NCBI RefSeq assembly: GCF_009707955.1
Contig: NZ_WMDQ01000002.1
Location: 62,001 to 126,000 of the forward strand
Direction: 5' to 3'
Origin: Flavobacterium sp. LC2016-13
GTDB taxonomy: Bacteria; Bacteroidota; Bacteroidia; Flavobacteriales; Flavobacteriaceae
DNA length: 64,000 nucleotides
The notes beneath the pieces are model-generated. The model was not told the DNA's origin, ran no database searches, and saw only the letters and a program-made list of their open reading frames with translations. Position numbers and translations under genes: made by a program. Positions 17,466 to 26,496 of the stretch are shown here, piece after piece. Positions within the stretch are counted from its first letter, which is position 1. The number at the start of each line of letters is the position of its first letter.

Positions 17466-18140
17466 ATGAAGTTACTTATAGTCGAAGACGAGCCCAATCT
17501 ATTATCTATTTTACGCAAAGGATTCGCTGAAAATAACAATGAAGTCAGCGTTGCTCTTGATGGTAAAACGGCTTTGGAAATGATTGAGAATTATACTTTT
17601 GATGTGGTAATTTTAGATGTAATGCTGCCGGATATTAACGGAATCGAAATTTGCAGAAGATTACGTGCCGGCAAAAATTTTGTCCCTGTTTTACTTTTAA
17701 CAGCACTTGGAACTTCAGAAAACATTGTAACAGGATTAAATGCCGGTGCCGATGATTATGTTGTAAAGCCTTTTAAATTTGGAGAACTCGATGCAAGGGT
17801 AAATGCCTTAAACCGAAGAGCCAATCAGGAAACTGAAAAAGTAGATACAATAGTGATCAGCGATTTAGAAATAAATGGAAAAGCTAAAACTGTTAAAAGA
17901 GAAGGAGAATCGATTGTTTTAACCGCCAAAGAGTTTAAATTATTGTATTATTTGGCCAAGAATACAGGCAGAATTGTTTCAAGAGACCAGATTTTAGATA
18001 ATGTCTGGGACATCAATTTTGATATGAACACAAATGTTGTAGATGTTTATATCAATTATTTAAGAAAAAAAATAGACAAACCTTTTACAACCAAACTTAT
18101 TCATACCATGAAAGGTTTAGGTTACGTTATACAGCCATAA
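17466..18140 (+). CDS. OmpR/PhoB-family response regulator
   Basis: A 224-residue two-domain regulator. The receiver has the acidic pair (VEDEP), the phospho-acceptor Asp51 in VVILDVMLPDINGIEICR, the Thr of LLLTALGT and the Lys of DDYVVKPFKFGEL. The C-terminal winged helix has LTAKEFKLLYYLAKNTGRIVSRDQILDNVWD and NVVDVYINYLRKKID...IHTMKGLGYVI. It is transcribed with the histidine kinase one base downstream. Regulators of this shape in flavobacteria often control metal or envelope functions; the neighbouring barrel protein, stress protein and bestrophin are candidate targets by position only. Confidence 0.95.
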   Translation: MKLLIVEDEPNLLSILRKGFAENNNEVSVALDGKTALEMIENYTFDVVILDVMLPDINGIEICRRLRAGKNFVPVLLLTALGTSENIVTGLNAGADDYVVKPFKFGELDARVNALNRRANQETEKVDTIVISDLEINGKAKTVKREGESIVLTAKEFKLLYYLAKNTGRIVSRDQILDNVWDINFDMNTNVVDVYINYLRKKIDKPFTTKLIHTMKGLGYVIQP

Positions 18141-18141
18141 A

Positions 18142-19545
18142 ATGGATATCAGAAAGAAAATTACCTTTACTTACGTTGCCCTTTCTACCTTTAGTACGCT
18201 GTTATTGTGTATTATAGTTTTTGTATTGTTCCGTGAAAATAACAGATACCACTTTTTAAAACGATTAGAAGACAGAGCAAAAATCGTCTCTTCCATACAT
18301 TTTCAGGACGATCCCGAAAAGATAAAATATTACAGTAATCTTAAAAAAAATGGACTCGAAGAACTTATCGAAGAAGAAGAATATGTTCTTAAAATAAACA
18401 GTGCCAATAGTTTTGATTACAATACAAAATTAAATTTACCCAATTCATTCTATTCTAATATTCTGGCAACAGGAAAAGATTATTTTGAAATTAACAGCAA
18501 ATATTATTTAGGACAGGTTTTTACAGAAAACAATCAAAAATACATTGTAATTGTTGGCGCGCGAGACCGAAGAGGAAAAACCACAACCATTTATATTGTA
18601 AAAATATTGATTTTTGGAGGGATTGGTTTTATATTCCTGGCGTTCTTTTTGGGGCGTTTTCTGGCCAAACGTGTCATAAATCCGGTTGCAAGAATTACCA
18701 AAGAAGTAAACCGAATAAGTGCATCAAACCTGCATAACAGATTACCGGAAGTGAAGAATTCAGATGAAATTTCAGATCTTACAGCAACTTTCAATGATAT
18801 GTTAGATCGTTTGGAAACCTCTTTTGAGATCCAGGCTAATTTTATTAATAATGCTTCTCACGAATTAAAAACGCCAATTACGACCATAATTGCTGAGTCT
18901 GAAATAATGCTTTTAAAAGAAAGAGCAGTTCCTGAATATATAGAATCATTACAAAATATTTACGGTCAGGCTTCAAGATTAGGAAATTTAACCGAAAGCT
19001 TACTGAAGTTGACCCAAACCGGTTACGACGGAAAAAAACAAGTGCTTGATATTGCCAGAATTGATGAATTATTAATGGAAGTAAAATCTGATTTAGATAA
19101 AATTTATCCTGATAATCGCGTAAGCATCAAACTTAATTTTGCTCCAAAAGATTCTAATCTGCTTTTAATTCCGTGCAATAAACCGCTTTTAGAGCTGGCG
19201 CTTAATAATATCATTACAAATGGGGTGAAATACTCTGACAATAATGAGGTTTTTGTAACGCTTTCTGCAAATAGTGATTGGATTAAAATTAGTATCAACG
19301 ATATCGGAATCGGAATTCCGCCAGAAGATATTCCACATTTGTATGAACCTTTTTTCAGAGGAAAAATTGCAGCTAAATATATAGGTTACGGTTTAGGACT
19401 TCCTTTAGCTTCTAAAATCATCAGAATGCACGATGGCGAAATCCAGGTGCAATCAGAACAAAACAAAGGAACCATTGTTACTATTATTTTCAGAAAAGAC
19501 AATACTAAAAAAGTCAACATTAGAAATTCTAATGTTGAATCTTAG
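18142..19545 (+). CDS. Sensor histidine kinase
   Basis: A 467-residue kinase separated by one base from its regulator. Topology: membrane helix near 8-30, a periplasmic sensor of about 120 residues, a second helix near 150-172, HAMP (RFLAKRVINPVARITKEVNRIS), HisKA with phospho-acceptor His240 in NNASHELKTPITTI, and an ATPase domain with N box (LALNNIITNGVKYSD), G1 (INDIGIGIPPEDIPHLYEPFFRG) and G2 (YGLGLPLASKI). It should phosphorylate the regulator at 17466. The periplasmic domain is not recognised, so the signal is unknown. Confidence 0.95.
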   Translation: MDIRKKITFTYVALSTFSTLLLCIIVFVLFRENNRYHFLKRLEDRAKIVSSIHFQDDPEKIKYYSNLKKNGLEELIEEEEYVLKINSANSFDYNTKLNLPNSFYSNILATGKDYFEINSKYYLGQVFTENNQKYIVIVGARDRRGKTTTIYIVKILIFGGIGFIFLAFFLGRFLAKRVINPVARITKEVNRISASNLHNRLPEVKNSDEISDLTATFNDMLDRLETSFEIQANFINNASHELKTPITTIIAESEIMLLKERAVPEYIESLQNIYGQASRLGNLTESLLKLTQTGYDGKKQVLDIARIDELLMEVKSDLDKIYPDNRVSIKLNFAPKDSNLLLIPCNKPLLELALNNIITNGVKYSDNNEVFVTLSANSDWIKISINDIGIGIPPEDIPHLYEPFFRGKIAAKYIGYGLGLPLASKIIRMHDGEIQVQSEQNKGTIVTIIFRKDNTKKVNIRNSNVES

Positions 19546-19622
19546 GAAATTCTAATTTTAGATTAATACCCTTCTAATTTGCGCGGTGTTATTTTGTATG
19601 TATAAACTAAACGATTATACTT

Positions 19623-20342
19623 ATGAAAAATTTCCTTATACCCACCACACTAGAAGAAGATACAATTAATGCTGTAAAATCAGCTGTTAATCAGGCAAAA
19701 AACACCAATTGTGAAATCATTTTAATGATGGTTTCTGAAACTCCGGATGCTTTTTCTTCTGTACAATTTTTACGCGAAATGAGAACGGCGCTAACCTCAA
19801 GCCAGGAAGAAGTTCTTGAAACGTGCAGATACATTATAGAAAATACTGCGAATTGCAAAATTAAAGTACATAATCAATACGGAATTTCTGCACCTATTTT
19901 TAAAGGAATTATTGATGCTTTTGATGTGAAATTGGTTGTTTTGACAAATTCATACAAACAAGAAACAAAACGAATTCATCAATATTTAGTAAAATTAGCA
20001 GGAAACCAAAAATGTCCAATTTTACACTTAGGTTCAGAAGTTGCAAAAGATGATTTCAATAAAGCACTTTACATCGAAAATGCCAAAGCAAATATGCATG
20101 TAAAAGATGTACAGCAGTTTTTGAGCCAGAATTTCTCTTATGAAATTGTAAGTCAAACAGCCAATTTTGATGACAATTACGAACAATTTGCCCCTTATTT
20201 ATCAGAAGCCATTTCTAAATATGACATCGATTTATTAGTAGAAACCCGTAAAGGCGAAAAAATAAATTTCAAAAAAACTAAAAAAGAAAACACCAGCGAT
20301 AAATTAGGACTTCCTGTTTTATCACTTTACGAAATGGCGTAA
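19623..20342 (+). CDS. Universal stress protein-like protein
   Basis: A 239-residue protein. The N-terminal half begins MKNFLIPTTLEEDTINAVKSAVNQAKNTNCEIILMMVSE, a UspA-type Rossmann start, and continues LVVLTNSYKQETKR. A second, divergent half (about 145-239) follows, as in tandem-Usp proteins. A canonical GxxGxxG-S/T ATP-binding loop is not clear, so nucleotide binding is uncertain. The bestrophin gene starts 38 bases later, suggesting co-transcription; a role in ion or stress homeostasis is inferred from that pairing. Confidence 0.7.
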   Translation: MKNFLIPTTLEEDTINAVKSAVNQAKNTNCEIILMMVSETPDAFSSVQFLREMRTALTSSQEEVLETCRYIIENTANCKIKVHNQYGISAPIFKGIIDAFDVKLVVLTNSYKQETKRIHQYLVKLAGNQKCPILHLGSEVAKDDFNKALYIENAKANMHVKDVQQFLSQNFSYEIVSQTANFDDNYEQFAPYLSEAISKYDIDLLVETRKGEKINFKKTKKENTSDKLGLPVLSLYEMA

Positions 20343-20380
20343 ATCCAACTTAAAAAAGAGTTTAATTTAAAACCGAAAAT

Positions 20381-21328
20381 ATGTTATTAAAGAAAAGAAT
20401 CCCAATGAAGTACGTTCTCGGAAAAATTAAAGTAGAATTAGGCCTCGTACTGGCTTACACGATTTTGTTTGAAATTTTCCATAATTATTTTATAAACCTT
20501 CCCGTAGATATTCCAATTGCGATACCAACCATGATTGGTACAATTATATCCTTATTATTAGCTTTTAAGTCTAATCAGGCTTATGACAGATGGTGGGAAG
20601 CACGTATTGTTTGGGGTGCAATTGTAAACGATTCCAGAACATTAATCCGTCAGGTATTAACCTTTTATAAAGATCCTGATTTTTCTGTTGAAGCAAGCGA
20701 ATTCAAAGAAAATTTTGCTAAAAGACAAATTGCATGGTGTTATAGTTTAGGTCAGGCATTAAGAAACAGAGATGCCATAAAACCAATTGAAGGTTTAATT
20801 AGTGAGGAAGAATTGCGTTTTATAAAAAACCATCAAAATATACCCAATGCTATTTTAATGCTTCACGCCAAAGACCTTCGAAATGCTAAAAACACGAAGC
20901 ACATTAATATGTACCAGCAAGTAGAAATTGATAATACGTTGTCAAGATTATGTGATCATATGGGTAAATGTGAAAGAATTAAAAACACAATTTTCCCAAC
21001 GACATACAGTATGTATATCAGATTGACTTTGTGTTTATTTATTTTACTATTGCCTTTCGGATTAATCAGCGTATTAAGCTGGTTTGCAATTCCGTTGATT
21101 ACCGCAATTGCCGGAGCATTCTTTTTAATTGAAAGAATGGCAATTCACTTACAGGATCCTTTCGAAAACAGACCTACAGATACACCTGTAACCGCTATTT
21201 CGAACACAATTGAAAAAAATATCATGCAGATGTTAAACGAATATCAAAGCGAATTTGATATCATTAAAGAATTTAATCTAACTACTGAACCTGCAAAAGT
21301 AGATAAGAACACATACTATGTTTTATAA
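20381..21328 (+). CDS. Bestrophin-family chloride channel
   Basis: A 315-residue protein of the bestrophin (RFP-TM) family. It shows the membrane helix LGLVLAYTILFEIFHNYF, the neck-forming segment IPTMIGTIISLLLAFKSNQAYDRWWEARIVWGAIVNDSRTLIR, and later CERIKNTIFPTTYSMYIRLTLCLFILLLPFGL and LIERMAIHLQDPFENRPTDTPV, which are the most conserved blocks of the family. Bacterial members form pentameric anion or cation channels in the inner membrane. It follows the Usp-like gene and a terminator hairpin comes 26 bases after its stop. Confidence 0.92.
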   Translation: MLLKKRIPMKYVLGKIKVELGLVLAYTILFEIFHNYFINLPVDIPIAIPTMIGTIISLLLAFKSNQAYDRWWEARIVWGAIVNDSRTLIRQVLTFYKDPDFSVEASEFKENFAKRQIAWCYSLGQALRNRDAIKPIEGLISEEELRFIKNHQNIPNAILMLHAKDLRNAKNTKHINMYQQVEIDNTLSRLCDHMGKCERIKNTIFPTTYSMYIRLTLCLFILLLPFGLISVLSWFAIPLITAIAGAFFLIERMAIHLQDPFENRPTDTPVTAISNTIEKNIMQMLNEYQSEFDIIKEFNLTTEPAKVDKNTYYVL

Positions 21329-21353
21329 TTAATTTTAGTCTATTTTAATTGTT

Positions 21354-21392
21354 GGCCAGACAGCGCATTTATTTGTGTTGTCTGGTTTTTTA
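21354..21392 (+). terminator. Terminator after the bestrophin gene
   Basis: CCAGACA / TGTCTGG arms around an 18-nt loop, followed by T6. A short AATTCGTGGCAAA repeat fragment lies just after it (about 21402-21415). Confidence 0.75.
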
Positions 21393-21419
21393 TTTGCTGT
21401 AATTCGTGGCAAACTTTTT

Positions 21420-22841
21420 TTAATAAGAATGAAGCAATCTGCCCAAAGTTTGAATCGATTGTCGCAATTCATTTGTCCACGGCAAACCAAAACTCAATCG
21501 CATACAATTCGAAAACTGATCCTGAAACGAGAAAATTCGGCCCGGTGCAATGCTAATATGATGTTTCATCGCCAAATGATAAAAAGCAGCCGTATCTATT
21601 TTTTTGTCTAATTCGATCCAAAGAAAAAAACCGCCTTGAGGCTGACTCACTTTTGTTCCCTTCGGAAAAGATTCTAAAACCGTATTAATATAATTGTTGC
21701 AATTGCAAATCAGGATATGGCGAATTTTGCGAAGATGATTTTCATAACGTCCGTTTTTCAGGAAATCACCCACAACTTCATGCGTAATTGTAGCCGGTGA
21801 CAGCGTATGATAAATTTTGTTCCTTAAAATATCCTTTTTAAATTTTCCCGGTGAAACCCAGCCAACGCGATAACCCGGTGCCAAAGTTTTAGAAACAGAA
21901 CTACAGCAAAGTACAATGCCGCTTTCGTCATACGTTTTGCAATTCGTTGGTCGGCTTGAGCCAAAGTACAAATCGCCATGAATATCATCTTCAATTAACG
22001 GAATATTATAAAACTCCATCAATTTTACCACTTCCTTTTTATGTTCAACCGGCATCATACTTCCAGACGGATTACTAAAATTACTCATCAATAAACACAA
22101 CTTTACTTTTTTAGTAGAAAGTGCTTTTTTTAATGCTTCAAGTTCTATTCCCGTCGTCATATTCGTAGGTAATTCCATAATATACAATCCCAATGATTTT
22201 GCCAATTGCAGGACACCAAAATACGCCGGACTTTCTGTAATAATAGTATCGCCCGGTTTTGTTAAAGTCATCAAACAATGTGATATGGCACTTGTACAGC
22301 CGGGAGTTGTTATTATATCATCTTCAGTTAAAGATCCGCCCCAACTAAAAGACCAACGTGCAATTTCTTTTCTTAAATTCGGATTGCCCTGAACTTCTTC
22401 ATAATTCGTCCCGCTATTAGGCAACTGACGCATAGCCTGAACCATTCCCTTATTTAATTTAGCAATAGGCAAAAGCTCATTCGACGGAAAACCTAAAGAC
22501 AACATCGTAATATTTTTATCCGTCATATTACCGTAAACCTGATCGATTAAATCCTCGCGATCAACATTTTCGCATATTAAAACAGGTTTACTTGACGAAG
22601 GTTCAGGAATCGTTCTGGCCGAAATATTGCTTACATAATAACCGGATTGCGGCCGTGATTCAATCAAAGACCGGCTTTCGATTTCATAATAAGCTTTGCT
22701 AACTGTACTCATGCTGTAGCCCGTTTCGGCAACCACTTCACGAATAGAAGGCAACTTATCACCAACGTTTAAAACACCCGATTTTATTTGCTTTTCAATT
22801 CGGTCCGCAAACTGCAGATATAAGTAATTTGAATTTTTCAT
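21420..22841 (-). CDS. MocR/PdxR-type regulator (GntR HTH plus aminotransferase fold)
   Basis: A 473-residue fusion: an N-terminal GntR winged helix (QFADRIEKQIKSGVLNVGDKLPSIREVVAETGYSMSTVSKAYYEIESRSLIESRPQSGYYV) and a fold-type I PLP domain (about 100-470) with LSLGFPSNELLP, the PLP lysine in CCSSVSKTLAPGYRVGW and QGGFFLWIELD. MocR proteins are regulators that sense PLP or amino compounds and often control the divergent gene, here an EamA permease at 22944. Three CTGTAT repeats lie in the 102-bp space between the two starts and are a plausible binding site. Confidence 0.9.
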   Translation of the reverse strand: MKNSNYLYLQFADRIEKQIKSGVLNVGDKLPSIREVVAETGYSMSTVSKAYYEIESRSLIESRPQSGYYVSNISARTIPEPSSSKPVLICENVDREDLIDQVYGNMTDKNITMLSLGFPSNELLPIAKLNKGMVQAMRQLPNSGTNYEEVQGNPNLRKEIARWSFSWGGSLTEDDIITTPGCTSAISHCLMTLTKPGDTIITESPAYFGVLQLAKSLGLYIMELPTNMTTGIELEALKKALSTKKVKLCLLMSNFSNPSGSMMPVEHKKEVVKLMEFYNIPLIEDDIHGDLYFGSSRPTNCKTYDESGIVLCCSSVSKTLAPGYRVGWVSPGKFKKDILRNKIYHTLSPATITHEVVGDFLKNGRYENHLRKIRHILICNCNNYINTVLESFPKGTKVSQPQGGFFLWIELDKKIDTAAFYHLAMKHHISIAPGRIFSFQDQFSNCMRLSFGLPWTNELRQSIQTLGRLLHSY

Positions 22842-22873
22842 AAAAAAAACTGTTACGGTGCAATTTACAAAAA

Positions 22874-22893
22874 CTGTATCTGTATTGCTGTAT
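22874..22893. promoter_or_regulatory. Triple CTGTAT direct repeat, candidate MocR operator
   Basis: CTGTAT occurs at 22874, 22880 and 22888 in the space between the divergent MocR regulator and EamA permease. MocR regulators usually bind direct repeats in such spaces, so this is an inferred operator. Confidence 0.4.
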
Positions 22894-22943
22894 TATTTTT
22901 TAGAAATTTGCTTTATAATATTCAAACCAAAAAACCAACTTCC

Positions 22944-23852
22944 GTGAAAACAACAAAATACTACATCGCCGCGATTACCGCATACACCATTTGGGGATTC
23001 TTCAGCTTGGTTTTAAAGCCAATTCATGATTATCCATCGTTAGATATTTTATTCAACCGCGTTTTTAGCTGTAGTATTTTAATGTTACTGATTGTTTTTG
23101 CTTTCAAGCGAAAAAAAGTAAAAGAAACAATCGAGATTTTTAAAGCATTGCCCAAAGCCGAAAAAAGAAAAGCAATATTACTGAATATTGGTGGAAGCGT
23201 TTTTTTAATGGCAAACTGGTTTACATTTATTTATGTAATGAACCATGTTAGCGTAAAAGCAACATCTTTAGCCTATTTGGTTTGCCCGATTCTAACCACT
23301 TTATTAGCGTATTTTCTTTTGCATGAAAAACTTAGCAAAACACAATGGATTTCTGTCGGATTAAGTATTTCAGGCTGCTTATTATTGTCTTATGCTGATA
23401 TTATGGATATGGTTTTCAGTATAATCATTGGACTTACATACGCCTGTTATTTAGTAAGCCAACGTGTTAATAAAGGTTTTGATAAGTTTATCATTCTAAC
23501 CTTTCATATTACATTGGCAGCGTTGTTTTTATTGCCATTTTATCCGGCTTACAGCGGTCCGGTTCCAACAGAATTTAGATTCTATTTCTGTATCGAAACC
23601 ATTGCGATATTATTTACGATATTCCCGTTATTCCTGAATTTATATGCACTTTCAGGCATCAATTCATCAACAGTTGGAATGCTTTTAAACATTAACCCGA
23701 TGATTGCTTTTGCTTTGGCAACATTCGTTTATCATGAACAAATTGGCGTATTGCAAATTGCAGTATACAGCATTATTTTTATAGCTGTAATCATCTTTAA
23801 TTCGCATCTTTTTGTGAGTTTAAAACAACGATATATTCCCGTTTCAAAATAA
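22944..23852 (+). CDS. EamA (DMT superfamily) permease
   Basis: A 302-residue membrane protein taken from the GTG at 22944 (VKTTKYYIAAITAYTIWGFF); the frame extends to a TTG at 22908, but the extra residues are polar and unlike a family start. It has about ten hydrophobic helices in two EamA repeats, with TSLAYLVCPILTTLLAYFLLHEKL in the first and SSTVGMLLNINPMIAFALATFVYHEQI in the second. Members export amino acids, amines or related metabolites; RarD-like features (WGFFSLVLKPI) are visible. Control by the divergent MocR gene is inferred. Confidence 0.87.
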   Translation: MKTTKYYIAAITAYTIWGFFSLVLKPIHDYPSLDILFNRVFSCSILMLLIVFAFKRKKVKETIEIFKALPKAEKRKAILLNIGGSVFLMANWFTFIYVMNHVSVKATSLAYLVCPILTTLLAYFLLHEKLSKTQWISVGLSISGCLLLSYADIMDMVFSIIIGLTYACYLVSQRVNKGFDKFIILTFHITLAALFLLPFYPAYSGPVPTEFRFYFCIETIAILFTIFPLFLNLYALSGINSSTVGMLLNINPMIAFALATFVYHEQIGVLQIAVYSIIFIAVIIFNSHLFVSLKQRYIPVSK

Positions 23853-23865
23853 TTTCAGGCACGAT

Positions 23866-23970
23866 TTTTTTGCCACGAATTTCACGAATTTGCACGAATT
23901 TTATTTTTTAATTTGTAGAATTAGACAAAACTCTAATTCGTGTAAATTCGTGAAATTCGTGGCAAACTTT
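23866..23970. repeat. Long imperfect hairpin of AATTCGTG units
   Basis: The left arm TTTGCCACGAATTTCACGAA (about 23869-23888) continues with GCACGAATT; the right arm has AATTCGTG, AAATTCGTG and AATTCGTGGCAAA (about 23934-23967). Another GCAATTCGAGGCAAA fragment follows at about 24004. Similar fragments lie at 21402 and 44425. No gene was seen in the gap 23853-24147. Confidence 0.75.
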
Positions 23971-24147
23971 TTTTTAAGACATTTTCAAATAGTGAAAATT
24001 TGTGCAATTCGAGGCAAACCTTTTTCATAAAATTACCAGAATCTTAACAGCATGTTTAAACAGGAATGAGTATTTTTCATTTCTGTTTTTTTGTTTAACA
24101 GAAGGACAGTTAAAAATTCAATTTCCAAACCGATTCAATATTTTTAT

Positions 24148-26406
24148 ATGAAAGCTACCAAACTTCAAGCCTTTATTCCATTATTTTACTTAGTGTGGTC
24201 CGATGATTTGTTAACTCAAAAAGAGTTTACAACTTTGCAGGAATTCATTACTTCACAAACGTTACTTTCGCCGGAAGAAAAACAATTTCTTCTTTCTAAA
24301 GTAGATATTTCAAATCCGCCTTCGCGAAATGAACTCACACAATGGAAACTGGATATTGAAAAAAGCATCAAAGACAAATCATCCATAAAATCAATATTTG
24401 ATATTGCCGTAGCACTTTCTGAAAAAGACTTGGATATTTCATCTTTAAAAGCAGATTTTACAAAGCTGGAAAACGATTTGGGAGTTTTAGGCGAAGAAGT
24501 AATTCAGAATTTTAAAACAAAAGAAAATTCCTTTACATCCAATTCTCAAACAACATCTAATTTTGACATTCAAAAAATAACAGCACTTCTTGACGGAAAA
24601 GAAGCTGCGATAATCAAAAAAGTAAAATCGGTAATTTCAAGACCTGAATTTGCTTATGAAACTTCAACAGATATCAATGTATTTCGCCAAACGGTATACA
24701 ATTGGTGTAAAATTTTAGCCAAAGAAAACCTTGGAAACATGGCCTATCCAAAACGATATGGCGGAGGAGAAAACATCGCCGATTATTTTGCGATTATGGA
24801 AACCTTAAGTTATCACGATTTAAGTTTGGTGATAAAATTTGGTGTTCAGTTCGGACTTTGGGGAATGAGCGTACAATCGCTTGGAACAGAAAAACATTAC
24901 GCTAAATATTTAAACGATATTGGTTCGCTAAAATTACCGGGCTGTTTTGCGATGACTGAAACGCATCACGGTTCGAACGTAAAAGGCTTAGAAACTACAG
25001 CAACTTACAATCATAACGATCAAACGTTTACGATTCATACACCCAATAAAAACGCCCAAAAAGAATACATTGGTAATGCAGCCGTTCACGGGCAAATGGC
25101 AACCGTTTTTGCCAAACTTATCATTAACGATCACGATTACGGCGTAAATGCATTTGTAGTTCCGTTGCGTGATACAAACGGAAATACGATAAACGGTGTT
25201 ACAATAGGCGATTGTGGCCATAAAATGGGATTAAACGGCGTTGATAACGGAACAATTAGTTTTGATCAGGTTGTGATTCCGAAAGAAAATATGTTAGACA
25301 GATTTGCTTCTGTAAATGATAAAGGAGAATTCGAAAGCCCGATTCCGAGTGATAACAGACGTTTTTTTACCATGTTAGGAACTTTGGTTGGAGGAAGAAT
25401 CGGAATTCCGCGTTCAGCTTTGGCGGCAGCAAAATCAGGTTTAACAATTGCGATTCGTTACAGCGACCAACGCAGACAATTTGGTCCTGAAGGCGGTTCT
25501 GAAGTTCCGATTTTAAATTACAGAATGCATCAAAGAAGATTACTTCCGCATTTAGCGAAAACTTACGCCGTTCATTTTGCTTTACAATATCTTACCAACC
25601 GATTCCTGAATAAAACAGAATCAGAAATGCAGGAAATTGAAGCTTTGGCAGCCGGAATGAAATCCTATTCGACCTGGAGTACAAGAGATATTTTACAGGA
25701 ATGTCGTGAAGCTTGCGGCGGAAAAGGTTATTTATCTGAAAACAGAATCGACGCTTTAAAAAATGATACTGAAATCTACACAACTTTTGAAGGTGATAAT
25801 ACCGTTTTGATGCAATTAGTGGCTAAAAATCGTTTGTCTGAATTTAGAAAAGCATTCGGAGAAATGGGTTCTTTGGGAATCATCAATTATGTGTATGAAA
25901 ATGCAAAAGTGGCTATTGCCGAGAAAAACCCAATTGCAACAAGAAGGGCAGATGATGAACATTTACTTGATTCAGAATTTCATTTGCAGGCTTTCATCCA
26001 CAGAGAAAAAACAATTTTGGCATCGGCAGCAAGACGTATCAAAAAATTGGTTGATGGCGGTTTAGAACCTTACGACGCATTCAATGTTGTTCAGCATCAA
26101 ATGATCGATGTTGCTCAGGCTTATTTGGAAAGAATTGTTTTAGAGCAATTTCAGGAAGCTATAAAAACGGTTGAAGACGAAAATTCAAAAGTTATATTGA
26201 CAAAATTATACCAATTATATGCGCTTTCACAGATAGAAAAAAATAAAGCGTGGTATCTTGAAGACGGTTATATGGAAGCCGTAAAAACCAAAGCAATTCG
26301 TAAAATCGTAAACCAACTTTGTTGGGATATTCGCCCGGATGCCGTTGCATTGGTAAATGCTTTTGATATTCCGGAGAGTTGTCTGGCGGCGCCAATTGCA
26401 GTTTAG
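24148..26406 (+). CDS. Acyl-CoA oxidase-like acyl-CoA dehydrogenase
   Basis: A 752-residue flavoenzyme from the ATG at 24148; an open extension to a TTG at 24091 is disregarded. An N-terminal helical region of about 150 residues unlike ordinary dehydrogenases precedes the catalytic core with FAMTETHHGSNVKGLETTATY, GHKMGLNGVDNGTISFDQV, RFFTMLGTLVGGRIGIPRSALAAAKSGLTIAIRYSDQRRQFG and CREACGGKGYLSENRIDALKNDTEIYTTFEGDNTVLMQL. The TETHHGSNV and TTFEGDNTVL motifs and length match acyl-CoA oxidase-type members. It should introduce the trans-2 double bond into acyl-CoA in fatty-acid or branched-chain acid breakdown. It stands alone. Confidence 0.87.
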   Translation: MKATKLQAFIPLFYLVWSDDLLTQKEFTTLQEFITSQTLLSPEEKQFLLSKVDISNPPSRNELTQWKLDIEKSIKDKSSIKSIFDIAVALSEKDLDISSLKADFTKLENDLGVLGEEVIQNFKTKENSFTSNSQTTSNFDIQKITALLDGKEAAIIKKVKSVISRPEFAYETSTDINVFRQTVYNWCKILAKENLGNMAYPKRYGGGENIADYFAIMETLSYHDLSLVIKFGVQFGLWGMSVQSLGTEKHYAKYLNDIGSLKLPGCFAMTETHHGSNVKGLETTATYNHNDQTFTIHTPNKNAQKEYIGNAAVHGQMATVFAKLIINDHDYGVNAFVVPLRDTNGNTINGVTIGDCGHKMGLNGVDNGTISFDQVVIPKENMLDRFASVNDKGEFESPIPSDNRRFFTMLGTLVGGRIGIPRSALAAAKSGLTIAIRYSDQRRQFGPEGGSEVPILNYRMHQRRLLPHLAKTYAVHFALQYLTNRFLNKTESEMQEIEALAAGMKSYSTWSTRDILQECREACGGKGYLSENRIDALKNDTEIYTTFEGDNTVLMQLVAKNRLSEFRKAFGEMGSLGIINYVYENAKVAIAEKNPIATRRADDEHLLDSEFHLQAFIHREKTILASAARRIKKLVDGGLEPYDAFNVVQHQMIDVAQAYLERIVLEQFQEAIKTVEDENSKVILTKLYQLYALSQIEKNKAWYLEDGYMEAVKTKAIRKIVNQLCWDIRPDAVALVNAFDIPESCLAAPIAV

Positions 26407-26415
26407 ATTATAAGA

Positions 26416-26483
26416 TTAAATGATTGAAAGATTGAAAGATTTATTAATTCATTTTTTAATCTTTCAATCTTTCAATCATTTAA
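26416..26483. repeat. Perfect 26-bp inverted repeat, probable bidirectional terminator
   Basis: Arms 26416-26441 and 26458-26483 are exact reverse complements; each is built of period-8 GATTGAAA units. The hairpin lies between the convergent acyl-CoA oxidase-like and NUDIX genes. Confidence 0.85.
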
Positions 26484-26496
26484 TTTTTTAATTGTT

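Noticed and set aside
23866..23970. AATTCGTG repeats as a possible CRISPR array
   Set aside because: Units are short, palindromic and not separated by unique spacers of even length, and no cas genes are present.
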